Assembly (NCBI GenBank): GCA_026874595.1
Contig: CM049306.1
Location: forward strand, 109,391,142-109,455,141
Origin: Sipunculus nudus
Lineage: Eukaryota; Annelida; Sipuncula; Golfingiida; Sipunculidae
DNA: 64,000 nt
Reading direction: 5' to 3'
Below the pieces are notes generated by a model that saw only the letters and a program-made list of their open reading frames with translations, did no database searches and was not told the origin of the DNA. Each line of letters begins with the position of its first letter. Position 1 is the stretch's first letter. Positions 52,201 to 58,402 of the stretch are shown here, piece by piece. A program made the position numbers and the translations under genes.

Positions 52201-55200
52201 TGATCAAGCTCAGCTCAGTGGAGAGAGGGCTTGCCCTAGTGATGGGGTTGCATAACATTATGCCAACAGCCTGGGGAGCATAGAGAGCTGCACTGAATGA
52301 ACTACAGTGATCAAAGTGGACTGCTTGACAATGTAAGGGAATACAACAAGAGCCTCCAAAAAAATTCAATAACTAGCCTAATTTTGCAGCTTTTTTTTCA
52401 AATTTCAGATTTTAACAGATTAAAACCTTATGTGTACATGCTGTGAAAATTAAATCCACAGTACTTACAGGAAAAAAAACGTGCCATGGCCAAAGTTGGG
52501 CAAAATTTAAGGTACTAATTTTTTATTTTTGCTAATATTTTAAAAAATTTAAAATATTTTGATCTATTTTGGGTATACAATTTAATTTTGATTAATTAAA
52601 GTTATATTACTGGAAAAAAAGTCCTTAGTTTTAACATGTTTTGGGTTAATTTATCAAATATCTTTCCTGATTTTTTTTACAAAATGCATTATGTTTGAGC
52701 CCATAACTTTTTTAAATTATATAATACGGACCTTATTTCTGGCATGTACATAGGAACATTATAGAGGAATATTTATGGTAATTATGAAGAAAAACAGATG
52801 AGTGGTTTTAATATTAGGCAGTCCTGAAGTGTGAAAATAGGTTTTTAATAAAAAATTGAGGTTTTTCCTAAATTTCTCAAAGGAACAAAGTCGCAAAGAC
52901 CCAGTTTTCGGCTTGGTAGGTGATCTTGGGGACATCTAACATTATGCTGAATTTTGGATTCCTAGGTCTTAGGTTTCAAAACATGCCACTTCTACGGACG
53001 GATGGACAGACAACGGACAATGGACCACGACTATAGCTCAGATGACTTATAGTCAGCTGAGCTAAAAATGAAGATGAAGCAAACACATGGATTATCACAT
53101 GTTTGTCAATGACTTATTGACTTTGGATTTACTCTGTGTATATGATATTGTGATTTCTGTAAATATTAGACTTTTTTTTTCTTATCTTATTCCACACTCT
53201 GGCTATTTTGAATTCATGCTTGTCCTACAAAAAAAAATCTGGTAGACTAAAAATTCAACATAATTTCACAAATTAAAATTTCTTATAATGTTTACAAAGA
53301 AAACATATACATGACAAACTAATGTTTCACAGTTTAAATAAATATGTAGACAATTTACAGCTCTATTACAGAATTACATATCGCTATTTATGCTGAGTGC
53401 AGACTTGAATATTTACATCATTGGAGGCATCCACTTTGGTGCCAAGGCTGAGCAGCAGCTGACAACACTGCACATGACCTGCCTGGGCCGCACAAAATAG
53501 AGGGGTCTCGCCTGATTGGTCAGCTTGGTGAATATCACCACCCTGACTGATCAGTTGCTGCATACACCTGCAGGTAAAATAAAAGTGTATAATTTAGCTG
53601 AATGTCCACTACTTTCAAAATTTAAAAGTATATTCACAGTTTCATATTCATTCACATTCATTGTTTAAGTATGTGATGTATTTAAATGTATGTTAGGAAA
53701 ATATGAAATAACCCCTAACAATCATAAATAGTGCAACATTTATAAAAATAATCTTTGGGTAATTTTATGCAGCTTATCAGTAACTGTTCTGTTCTTTTTG
53801 GTTAAGTTTTGGTACTTTTCATTTCTTTTTGGTAATTATAAAGACCCTCAACTTACCCAACATGTCCCCCACTGGCAGTTGCATGCATGGCGCTGTGTTT
53901 GTTGGGCAGGCATACATTAGGATTAGCTCCTTTGTCCAATAAATACTGTAGGCAGTCTGAAATGACAAAATCACATGACAATAAATACTGTAGGCGGTCT
54001 GAAATGACAAAATCACATGACAATAATTACTGTAGGCAGTCTGAAATGACAAAATCACATGACAATAAATACTGTAGGCAGTCTGAAATGACAAAATCAC
54101 ATGACAATAAATACTGTAGGCGGTCTGAAATGACAAAATCACATGACAATAAATACTGTAGGCAGTCTAAAAGGACAAAATCACATGACACATATATTAT
54201 AAATCCAATTGCCTCAAGAAGAAGTATTTCTGCATATATTTTACCTCTGACCGAAATGCAGGAAAAATATAGTTTCAGATTCTGTAGCAATAAACTGTGA
54301 CATAAGCTTCCTCTCAATATATAAAATATAGTTGATAGGAGACACATCCATGGGTGAAAATTACCTGTCAGGGAAAATGGAAGAGCTGTAAAATAGTGAT
54401 TACATCATGTGACACCATCTAACTTAGCAAGTGGTTCACAAGCTGATGTGACAGTCTTTTAAATCTATGAATTTTCTAATTTGCATGCATGACTTGTCAT
54501 TTTGTAAACTTGTTCTTAAGGTCTAATAAGAGTCTCTGTCAAAGTTGTGAAGGTTACTGTTTAGGCCAAAAAAAGTAAGGTTCTCAGGCACTTTTTTTCA
54601 GACATTAGTGTGGGTGGGCAATATTTTATTTTTCACCTTTTTTGTGTTTTGATAAAATATCATATGATCAGGGAAAAGCATGTTAATAACAGAATTGTAT
54701 GGCTAAACATGTAAAAGCACTACATAACAAAGTAATCTGATCAAAATTGTATAATTTTATCTTCTTGAAAGATGAAAATCAAAATAAAAATGTTTGATGC
54801 GGGGGGTTAAAATTGACACGGGTGGTGCCTGAGAACCATACATTTTATTTTTTTGGCCTCAGAGCTCCCATTTAATGACATTGTTTACAGGTACAGATTC
54901 TATAAGGAACCTCTCAAGTACAAGGGCTTGTATTATTTCAATCCCAATAAGGGCAAGTCCTTGAGCACCAAAATAACTGGTTGAAAGGGCTGGAGCAGGG
55001 TGGGAGCTGAGCCAGGTACCAGCCTAATCTGACTCACCTTCATGGCCGTTTTGGGCGGCTGTATAAAGTGGTGTTGTTCCATCACTTCTGGCAAGGTTGA
55101 CATTAAGAAATTGTTCTTCTACCAATCTACGAAGTTCTGTGAGGTTCCCTGTGGCAGCTAAGTTGCAAAGTTGATCGGCAGGAGGGTCGGTTACACTGGT

Positions 55201-56922
55201 TATATGTTGGTTATTCTGGTTATCTACACTAGACGGAGAACTTTGACCTGTAGCAATGAAGCATAAAAGTCACATGACTTAATAAACCAATCAGATACTC
55301 CTGTTGTGTCAGATCATACACTCAATGATTTCCGCCACCCATATTTAGTCATTTCCCGTCCCCATATAAGGCCTTGCTTTACACACTGTCAATATAATAT
55401 TACTTGACTGAACAACAATGGACAAAAACTGACAAACAATTAAATACAAATCAATACATTGAAAGCAAAATAACATACAAATTTAAAGGTATGATACTTT
55501 ATATCTGTCATGTTATATATGCTAGATTCACTATACATGCTCTATTCAAATTGGCAGTTTAGAACTACTTTAAAACATTTACAGGATCAAACATCACAGG
55601 GTTTTACAAATTACAAGAGGTAGGGTGATGAACTTCTTACAAACTTACAGACTATTATTACTGCTCATCTTATTCTACAGTAAAGGTGAAAATATACATA
55701 TCTGTAACTTATGTAAGTGTATACATCATTTTTAGTTTCTTAATTAGTGACCTGAATCGAACCTATTACTTGGTTATTCTAGTGGTTACTGAATATTAAT
55801 TAAATTAAAGGTGAAAGGTTAGTTGGAATATGAATATTAACCAGGGTCATGCACATGCTCTCTGAAACAAAACAAACAGGAACTCTAAATCATCTCAAAG
55901 ATTGGATATTTCTTGATATATACATTAAATTAAGGGAATCTTTATCAAGAGATTTTGACAAATTCCTACATCTAATTATGAAATCCCTGTCTTTTTTTAA
56001 GGTCTTATTTTCCAATTAGGTTGCATAGATTAATGATTCAATTTAGTGGGAAATTAATTATTGTAACAGCTGTAGTGATGACAAAAATAATAGTTTTATT
56101 TAAAGAAATAATATCTTGATGGTTGACACACATTTGATTATTGAGCAATGTTCTGAAGGATGGTTTCTTTTCTTAGTATATAATACTAATTATAATTGGC
56201 TTTGTTTCTGCAGGTGCATCATGGGTAGTGTGGAATAAGACTTGCTATTATCGAGATGGAAAGTTCTCTAAACTTGCAAATTGTGATTATGCGCACAAAA
56301 ACACAAATGACTTACTGGAAGTTCATTTGAGTATTTGATTTTGCAAATAAAATAAATAACAATCGAGAAAGAAAGATTTAAAAAGAAAGGCACACATTTT
56401 GTATTCAGAGCATTGCCAGGATTGATGTAAAAATCAGGAGAAACACATAAAAAATAAAAAGCAAAAAACATAAGTGACTGGACAAAGCAGCAAAGGATGC
56501 TGGGATAGCATCTGTGTTGTGTCAGTTAAATCAAATATGGCTACCATTTAAAAACAGAAAAATATATAGGCAAAACGGAAAAATATATAGGCAGCTACAA
56601 CATTAGTTATGCACTCCTATTATTGCCAAGCTGAAGAGTTTCCAGGTCTCTGATTTAACAAAGCAGTGAAAATTCATGAGCATTTGATGAGTAAACCAGA
56701 GAGAGCAGCCAGTGATCTGCGTAGCTTCTGCCCCCTGGTGTACAGTTACAGATATGTGTTTGCGGGCCGTGCTGCAGGGTACCTCCCGCTGTTACCTGAT
56801 GACATGGTTACTAATAGCTGCTGCAGGTCAGTCATACCAGGAACAAGCGAATCGGAATTTGGTGAGGAAGTAGAAGGCGTAAGTGCTGGAGAGCCTATGT
56901 TTGCATTTTGAACTTCACTCAA
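31050..56922 (-). CDS. CTTNBP2: CTTNBP2-like gene, 17 C-terminal exons (ankyrin repeats plus P-loop NTPase-like domain), N-terminus outside window
   Basis: Seventeen exons on the minus strand join in phase into 2598 nt, giving 865 residues and a TGA. In order: a Ser/Pro-rich linker (1-65), about six ankyrin repeats (66-303), a connecting region (303-458), a P-loop NTPase-like domain with Walker A GPPGSGKT at 469-476 and Walker B IIVLDD at 525-530, a conserved C-terminal region with WVICVWQRL and FISCPVE (583-700), and a basic Ser/Thr/Pro tail ending HGLQGTSG. This domain order is that of cortactin-binding protein 2, a cytoskeletal scaffold which in vertebrates binds cortactin and acts at dendritic spines and cell edges. 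The N-terminal CortBP2 coiled coil is not seen between 56923 and 64000 and is expected further right. The gene is interrupted by several mobile elements, and five splice junctions lie in or against tandem repeats. Family call strong; a cortactin-binding role in this species is inference. Confidence 0.9.
31625..32300 (+). mobile_element. Rolling-circle-like element, family 2, short copy
   Basis: The left end CTAGAATATGGGTAG is followed by a hairpin (GTAGTC...GACTAC) and TTGTATCCGCC. The right end has ATATCCGCAAACC, a loop, then GGCAGATACAA. Flanks are AAAA on the left and TTATGAG on the right, so it sits between AA and T with no target duplication. The interior has four units with cores near 31773, 31922, 32051 and 32192 (AGGTGGCGCCACC and variants). 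No coding frame, so non-autonomous. It lies in the last intron of the CTTNBP2-like gene. Confidence 0.65.
32470..32559. repeat. Detached first unit of the 88-bp satellite
   Basis: One unit (GTTTGTGGAATGTGTGTCAT onwards, ending TTTTATAAACAA) matching the array at 34870-36900. It is separated from the rest by the inserted element at 32560-34869. Confidence 0.85.
32560..34869 (+). mobile_element. Rolling-circle-like element, family 1, inserted into the 88-bp satellite
   Basis: It starts CTAGACATTTCTTGGCACC with a TTGGCACC/GGTGCCA hairpin. It ends ATAGTATCCCGACTTTGTC followed by TGGGGATTCAA. The left flank ATAAACAA and right flank TTAACCAG join exactly to the satellite sequence ATAAACAATTAACCAG seen in uninterrupted units, so insertion fell between AA and TT without clear duplication. 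The interior holds imperfect ~300-bp units with TGACCTTGACCTTTGACCT runs, one AGGTGGCGCCACC core (34542) and a CGGCGG-rich stretch before the 3' hairpin. No transposase or Rep/helicase frame. Confidence 0.65.
34870..36900. repeat. 88-bp satellite array with higher-order structure
   Basis: About 23 units of 88 bp. The left part (34870-35750) is nearly uniform. From about 35760 rightwards, three divergent monomers repeat as a block of 256 bp (starts near 35760, 36016 and 36272, with a related block near 36622), a higher-order repeat. The rightmost units overlap the end of CTTNBP2-like exon 16 and carry its donor site (CCGGGTAAATG or CTGGGTAAATG); units further left read CTGGTTAATTG and have lost the GT. 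The open frames here are by-products of the repeat. Confidence 0.92.
36871..37060 (-). CDS. CTTNBP2: CTTNBP2-like exon 16, donor inside the 88-bp satellite
   Basis: Residues 739-802: KERYLAGFHGSNELEIKM, a Lys/Glu-rich stretch, then SWQQAHQASVELQQNDTH. It enters in phase 1. The last ~30 bases of the exon and the donor CACCGG|GTAAAT are the first copy of an 88-bp satellite. Joining at this donor in phase 2 gives an uninterrupted frame into the last exon. If it were not spliced, the frame would stop at once with TAA, making this a possible alternative terminal exon. Confidence 0.82.
37190..37357. repeat. Imperfect tandem repeat carrying donor copies
   Basis: Read on the minus strand, units combine ACAAG|GTCTGTACTG, TCATCTCTATATCTCAAAAT and CATAAAAACTAAAA. 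Four imperfect copies follow the donor of exon 15. The first two intronic copies keep a donor-like ACAAG|GTCTGT or, at the far end, GACAAG|GTATGT. Confidence 0.7.
37358..37527 (-). CDS. CTTNBP2: CTTNBP2-like exon 15, flanked on both sides by splice-site-bearing arrays
   Basis: Residues 682-739: WLSLLWNHIVSPGVNEAVV then ALYVLMQRAVVHGCPLTGQ. The acceptor CTGTTACAG|GTGG is the last unit of a 39-bp array reaching up to about 38030. The donor GACAAG|GTCTGT is the first unit of an imperfect array running down to about 37190. Phase 2 to 1. The WxxxLWN...P motif is conserved in CTTNBP2. Confidence 0.88.
37528..38030. repeat. 39-bp minisatellite with a splice acceptor in each unit
   Basis: About 13 units of 39 bp (plus strand ACCTGTAACAGACAGGTG then TTATTGTACATTATCATTATT). 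On the minus strand each unit reads ACACCTGTCTGTTACAG|GTAATAATG, an acceptor directly followed by a donor-like GTAATA. The unit touching exon 15 provides its real acceptor. The open frames on both strands arise because 39 is a multiple of three. Confidence 0.92.
38477..38773 (-). CDS. CTTNBP2: CTTNBP2-like exon 14: conserved C-terminal region
   Basis: Residues 583-682: LSAQQNFRWVQFRND, then HLLHRHLYRKLINQY, AVEWVICVWQRLNEG and GPSTFISCPVEANKP. This is the most family-specific stretch and fixes the gene identity. Acceptor TCTCCACAG; donor TTAAG|GTAACT; phase 2 to 2. Confidence 0.92.
39300..40477 (-). mobile_element. Rolling-circle-like element, family 2, long copy in inverted orientation
   Basis: In minus-strand sense it starts CTAAAATACGGGTAGTCGAC with the GTAGTC hairpin and ends with TATCCGCAAAACTC, a loop, then GGCGGATACAA. 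Flanks in the same sense are ACATAA and TTAACC, again AA before and T after. The interior has about six alternating ~130-150-bp units with cores at 39612, 39761, 39890, 40041, 40168 and 40316. It is longer than the 31625 copy mainly through extra internal units. Confidence 0.68.
41175..41241 (-). CDS. CTTNBP2: CTTNBP2-like exon 13: NTPase-like domain core
   Basis: Residues 561-583: NQDDRFYLIDNCYIIGTMDR. 67 bases, phase 1 to 2. Acceptor ATTCGTTCAG; donor TGCAA|GTAAGT. The NCYIIGTMD strand resembles a sensor-like strand (aromatic/hydrophobic-GT) of AAA-type folds. Confidence 0.85.
41485..41604 (-). CDS. CTTNBP2: CTTNBP2-like exon 12: Walker B
   Basis: Residues 521-561: VTPIIVLDDLSKVSVGDVFS then DFMRILEKKGPDN. 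PIIVLDDL is a canonical Walker B strand with paired Asp. Acceptor CTTCGCCAG|GGGTC; donor AATAG|GTAATG; phase 1 to 1. Confidence 0.88.
42147..42246 (-). CDS. CTTNBP2: CTTNBP2-like exon 11: NTPase-like domain
   Basis: Residues 488-521: HKAPVHFISCYSSTTC then QDFLEQLADK. A beta strand and helix between the Walker motifs. Acceptor TTTGTCGCAG; donor AAAG|GTAAAC; phase 0 to 1. Confidence 0.85.
42830..42916 (-). CDS. CTTNBP2: CTTNBP2-like exon 10: Walker A P-loop
   Basis: Residues 459-487: IEQYRNVIFFGPPGSGKTYL followed by TRKLAFCLQ. The P-loop GPPGSGKT is canonical (GxxGxGKT) with the lysine at 475, so ATP or GTP binding is plausible. Acceptor CTGTTTTCAG; donor CTGCAG|GTAACC; phase 0 to 0, 29 codons. 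Confidence 0.92.
43349..43428 (-). CDS. CTTNBP2: CTTNBP2-like exon 9: pre-NTPase helix
   Basis: Residues 432-458, ending VTQLQNYLRL. Acceptor ATTTCCAG; donor GTCTG|GTGGGT; phase 1 to 0. The QNYLRL helix directly before the P-loop exon is a conserved landmark of CTTNBP2. A GAGGTCA-rich repeat lies just upstream in the intron (43441-43530) but does not include the splice site. Confidence 0.87.
43441..43530. repeat. GAGGTCA-rich short tandem repeat
   Basis: At least six imperfect copies of (A)CTGAGGTCA(CA) just upstream of CTTNBP2-like exon 9. AGGTCA is the nuclear-receptor half-site, but here it may be simple sequence. Confidence 0.75.
44251..44346 (-). CDS. CTTNBP2: CTTNBP2-like exon 8: pre-NTPase region
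   Basis: Residues 400-432: LHHWSPGTPAERTPYELLAR then NDCWQVKVHLFG. Acceptor TAACTTTAG; donor TTTG|GTAAGT; phase 1 to phase 1. The WxPG element and the following helix match the region preceding the NTPase-like domain of CTTNBP2 as I recall it. Confidence 0.86.
44880..47612 (+). mobile_element. Large copy of the ~340-bp unit family with paired ends
   Basis: Begins near ACAAAACAAGTGACCCAGG with GCTCAGCTGAC at 44909-44919. It then has about seven ~340-bp units with core palindromes near 45559, 45880, 46219, 46559, 46902 and 47233. It ends with a GACAGACGG tract (47508-47562) and the hairpin 47580-47610 (TAGCTCAGATGACTTTCAG and its mirror). The 5' GCTCAGCTGAC is the exact inverse of GTCAGCTGAGC at the 3' end. 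It ends CTAA, which fits the CTRR rule of canonical Helitrons, but hairpin spacing and 5' TC were not established. Non-coding, in a CTTNBP2-like intron. Confidence 0.55.
48350..48712. repeat. Minisatellite (25/38-bp units) with donor copies, overlapping exon 7
   Basis: Units of about 38 bp (minus strand TACTCATGCTGAAATAGTGT then CAAATACTATTCAGT) and, nearest the exon, shorter 25-bp units. Many keep CAATAG|GTACTC, the sequence of the real exon 7 donor. The array enters about 25-30 bases into the exon. Confidence 0.85.
48687..48977 (-). CDS. CTTNBP2: CTTNBP2-like exon 7: connector between ankyrin and NTPase regions, donor inside a tandem array
   Basis: Residues 303-400, including MTFCIGTVKAGPDITWIG and EEALGHVVQKHLDNVA. 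It ends NSVKYYSIG across the junction. Acceptor TTTGTTTAG. The donor CAATAG|GTACTC is chosen because it is the only one giving the phase 1 needed by the next exon. The last ~30 bases of the exon and this donor are the first copy of a 25/38-bp tandem array running down to about 48350. The next donor copy (exon end 48662) is 25 bases away and would shift the frame. Confidence 0.85.
49531..49648 (-). CDS. CTTNBP2: CTTNBP2-like exon 6: last ankyrin repeat
   Basis: Residues 264-303: DCLEVLVKFCQPDLDLKDR then HNLSPMDVASVPCRGLLEAL, the last, slightly diverged ankyrin repeat. Acceptor ATTTATTTCAG; donor CTCG|GTAAGG, leaving in phase 1. Confidence 0.86.
50237..50884. mobile_element. ~650-bp element with ~47-bp terminal inverted repeats
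   Basis: The left arm (50237-50285, GTTGACACCTTTTGAAAAAG onwards) is matched by the inverted right arm (50837-50884, ending TTTTTCAAAAGGTGTCAAC) with about one mismatch over 47 bases. A 17-bp direct repeat CAACACTTCCACATGAT occurs at about 50168 and 50881, just outside or overlapping the arms. No coding frame. It lies about 30 bases from CTTNBP2-like exon 5. Class unassigned. Confidence 0.6.
50913..51113 (-). CDS. CTTNBP2: CTTNBP2-like exon 5: ankyrin repeats
   Basis: Residues 197-263: VGWSPVHAAIERNNPECLEL, then an insert rich in Gln and Pro, then KHGQNVFHLAAAKSSK. 67 codons, phase 0 to phase 0. The acceptor is CTGTGTCCAG. The donor AAAG|GTCCGT is weak, but phase and homology both require it, since reading through meets TAA within a few codons. 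Confidence 0.87.
51450..53066 (+). mobile_element. Diverged relative of the TAGCTCAG-hairpin family
   Basis: Near 51461 a GTCACATCGCTCAGCTGAA start resembles the 5' end of the 44880 copy. At 53034-53064 the same TAGCTCAGATGACTTATAG hairpin is followed by CTAAAAATG and preceded by a GGACGGATGGACAGACAAC tract. The interior lacks the 340-bp tandem units. It includes a G homopolymer (52138-52156). Boundaries are approximate. Confidence 0.45.
53417..53567 (-). CDS. CTTNBP2: CTTNBP2-like exon 4: ankyrin repeat
   Basis: Residues 146-196, with QADQSGETPLFCAAQAGHV then CCQLLLSLGTKVDASND, a textbook ankyrin repeat. Acceptor ACCTGCAG; donor AATGAT|GTAAAT. It enters in phase 2 and leaves in phase 0. Confidence 0.88.
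53857..53956 (-). CDS. CTTNBP2: CTTNBP2-like exon 3: ankyrin repeat, acceptor inside a 42-bp tandem array
   Basis: Residues 113-146, including DCLQYLLDKGANPNV and HSAMHATASGGHVG. It enters in phase 1 and leaves in phase 2 (TTGG|GTAAGT). The acceptor ATTTCAG|ACTGCC and the first ~20 bases of the exon are the last copy of a 42-bp tandem repeat extending upstream to about 54190. Using the next acceptor up (53998) would add 14 in-frame residues (DRLQYLLSCDFVIS). The third copy carries an in-frame TAA. Confidence 0.88.
53934..54190. repeat. 42-bp minisatellite that includes the exon 3 acceptor
   Basis: Six units of 42 bp (ACTGTAGGCAGTCTGAAATG then ACAAAATCACATGACAATAA). On the minus strand each has CATTTCAG|ACTGCC or a close variant, identical to the real acceptor of exon 3. 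Units two and five read GCGG (Arg in place of Cys). The third has an extra TAA in frame. The unit farthest from the exon has CTTTTAG instead of ATTTCAG. Confidence 0.93.
55038..55247 (-). CDS. CTTNBP2: CTTNBP2-like exon 2: start of ankyrin repeats
   Basis: Residues 43-112. After a short Asn/Ser-rich stretch, the first helix pair appears (LCNLAATGNLTELRRLV) followed by the canonical ankyrin motif DGTTPLYTAAQNGHE. Acceptor GCTACAG, donor GAAG|GTGAGT. It enters in phase 1 and leaves in phase 1. This marks the start of the ankyrin domain. Confidence 0.88.
56796..56922 (-). CDS. CTTNBP2: CTTNBP2-like exon 1 of those seen: Ser/Pro-rich linker
   Basis: Residues 1-42 of the visible protein (begins LSEVQNANIG, includes TDLQQLLVTMSS). 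The acceptor is TTTGTTTCAG at the right edge, phase 0; the donor is CATCAG|GTAACA, phase 1. The segment is low-complexity in Ser, Pro and Asn and probably disordered. It is the last exon before the ankyrin region. Earlier exons would encode the coiled coil and were not found in the window. Confidence 0.7.
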
Positions 56923-58402
56923 CTGAAACAAACAACAAGCAACAACATTAAGCACCAAAAGCAATGGACCAGCCCGTAATCATGGCCACCATATCGTCTT
57001 TGATCCACTGCCACCAAATCGTTATAACTTGCATTTGGCCATGCAGCATGCATGAAAAGTTTATATTCCAGACCAAAACTGAATATAATAAAGCAGTATA
57101 ACCTAGCTAGTATAACCAAAGTAATCTCGCATATACCCACGATGCCACTTGTCCTAAAATATAAGACTGTATCACTAAACATTAGAAAGATTTGTTACAA
57201 CACAGCAGGAATTACTGACAACAACCTGACAGCATAACACAAACAAGTAATGGGAAATAGCAAAAATAATCAAAGGTTAATAAATAATATAACCTGATGG
57301 TAACAGGCAAAACCAATAACTTGTTACATAGTTGTTAGTCGGATGTTATATGAAGTGTGATGTTTGTGAGTGCTTGAGGATTGCTATGGCATGCAACAAA
57401 CATACAAAGACAACATGAAAGTCTCTGTTCAGAGTACTGTGCATCACGATCACAGGTTCTTGATTAAGGCTCCGACTTGATATACGCTATTCTTCCCGTT
57501 TTCCTTCCTGTTTGGTGCACCAGGTTAGCTGGACATGGTTAATGTGCTGATGTGGGGGCAATCGGGCATGACAAAGTGTGTGCTTCACTAGGAACCTGGA
57601 TCAAGCCCAGACTCATTACTCGATTCATTATTTCTCCTTTTGTTGCTTTCTACAAACTCACATTATAACAGGCCAGTGTTTATTTTACAGCTAGATGCTG
57701 GCTAGACTTTGCAGACTTCCCAGGTTTCAAGTTTCACTTTTATATCCTGGCCTAGGCAGGTAAACATTAGCAGAAAGATGAATTCACACACACACACACA
57801 TACTAAACACTGACCAAGAAATGCTGGGAATTACAATGGAATATGTCTCATCAAATAAAATACATTTTTACAAGATCTAGTATCTACTGTGATGGCCTGT
57901 GAATCTTTAAATAACTCTGCTGTGTTATGTATTTGTTTGCTGTGTCATTTATCAGCACTTCAATGAGTCAGTTCACTCAACGTGAATGACATATACTTGG
58001 AAATAAGCACATTCTTGTTTAACCATTACATGTGACTGAGTACAACATTACACACAATACATCATTAAGCCAGTTTTTATTTACAGTTAATCATGTTTAT
58101 AACAAAGCTGAATCAGATTGCAAGTTACAGATGAAAGATGTCAAAAGCATGGGCTCCACTTTCTAAGGTCAGAACTTACAATGAAAATATATTCACGATA
58201 ATGCCTGTTCTTATTTAATGCATAGAAAAAAGGCCTGGTGTCTTAACTAAGGCCTTGTATATGTGAAGCTGGTGTATAAAACAGCAGGGATTCAATCCAC
58301 TTCATTAGTTTTACTGGTATTGTGCAAGGTATTAAAGAGAAATAGTGTGTGAACCATGGATTTTAAAATGTATCCACTGTAATAACCATACTATATATTT
58401 AA

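Larger units (their letters stand above)
54191..58402. other. Intronic and upstream non-coding sequence outside exons
   Basis: Apart from exons at 55038-55247 and 56796-56922, nothing further is supported. A (CA)n tract lies at about 57787-57801. I looked for the CortBP2 coiled-coil exons between 56923 and 58402 and saw no candidate with correct splice sites. Confidence 0.5.

Noticed and set aside
53887-54300. 137-codon plus-strand frame
   Set aside because: Product of the 42-bp repeat, opposite strand to the real exon.
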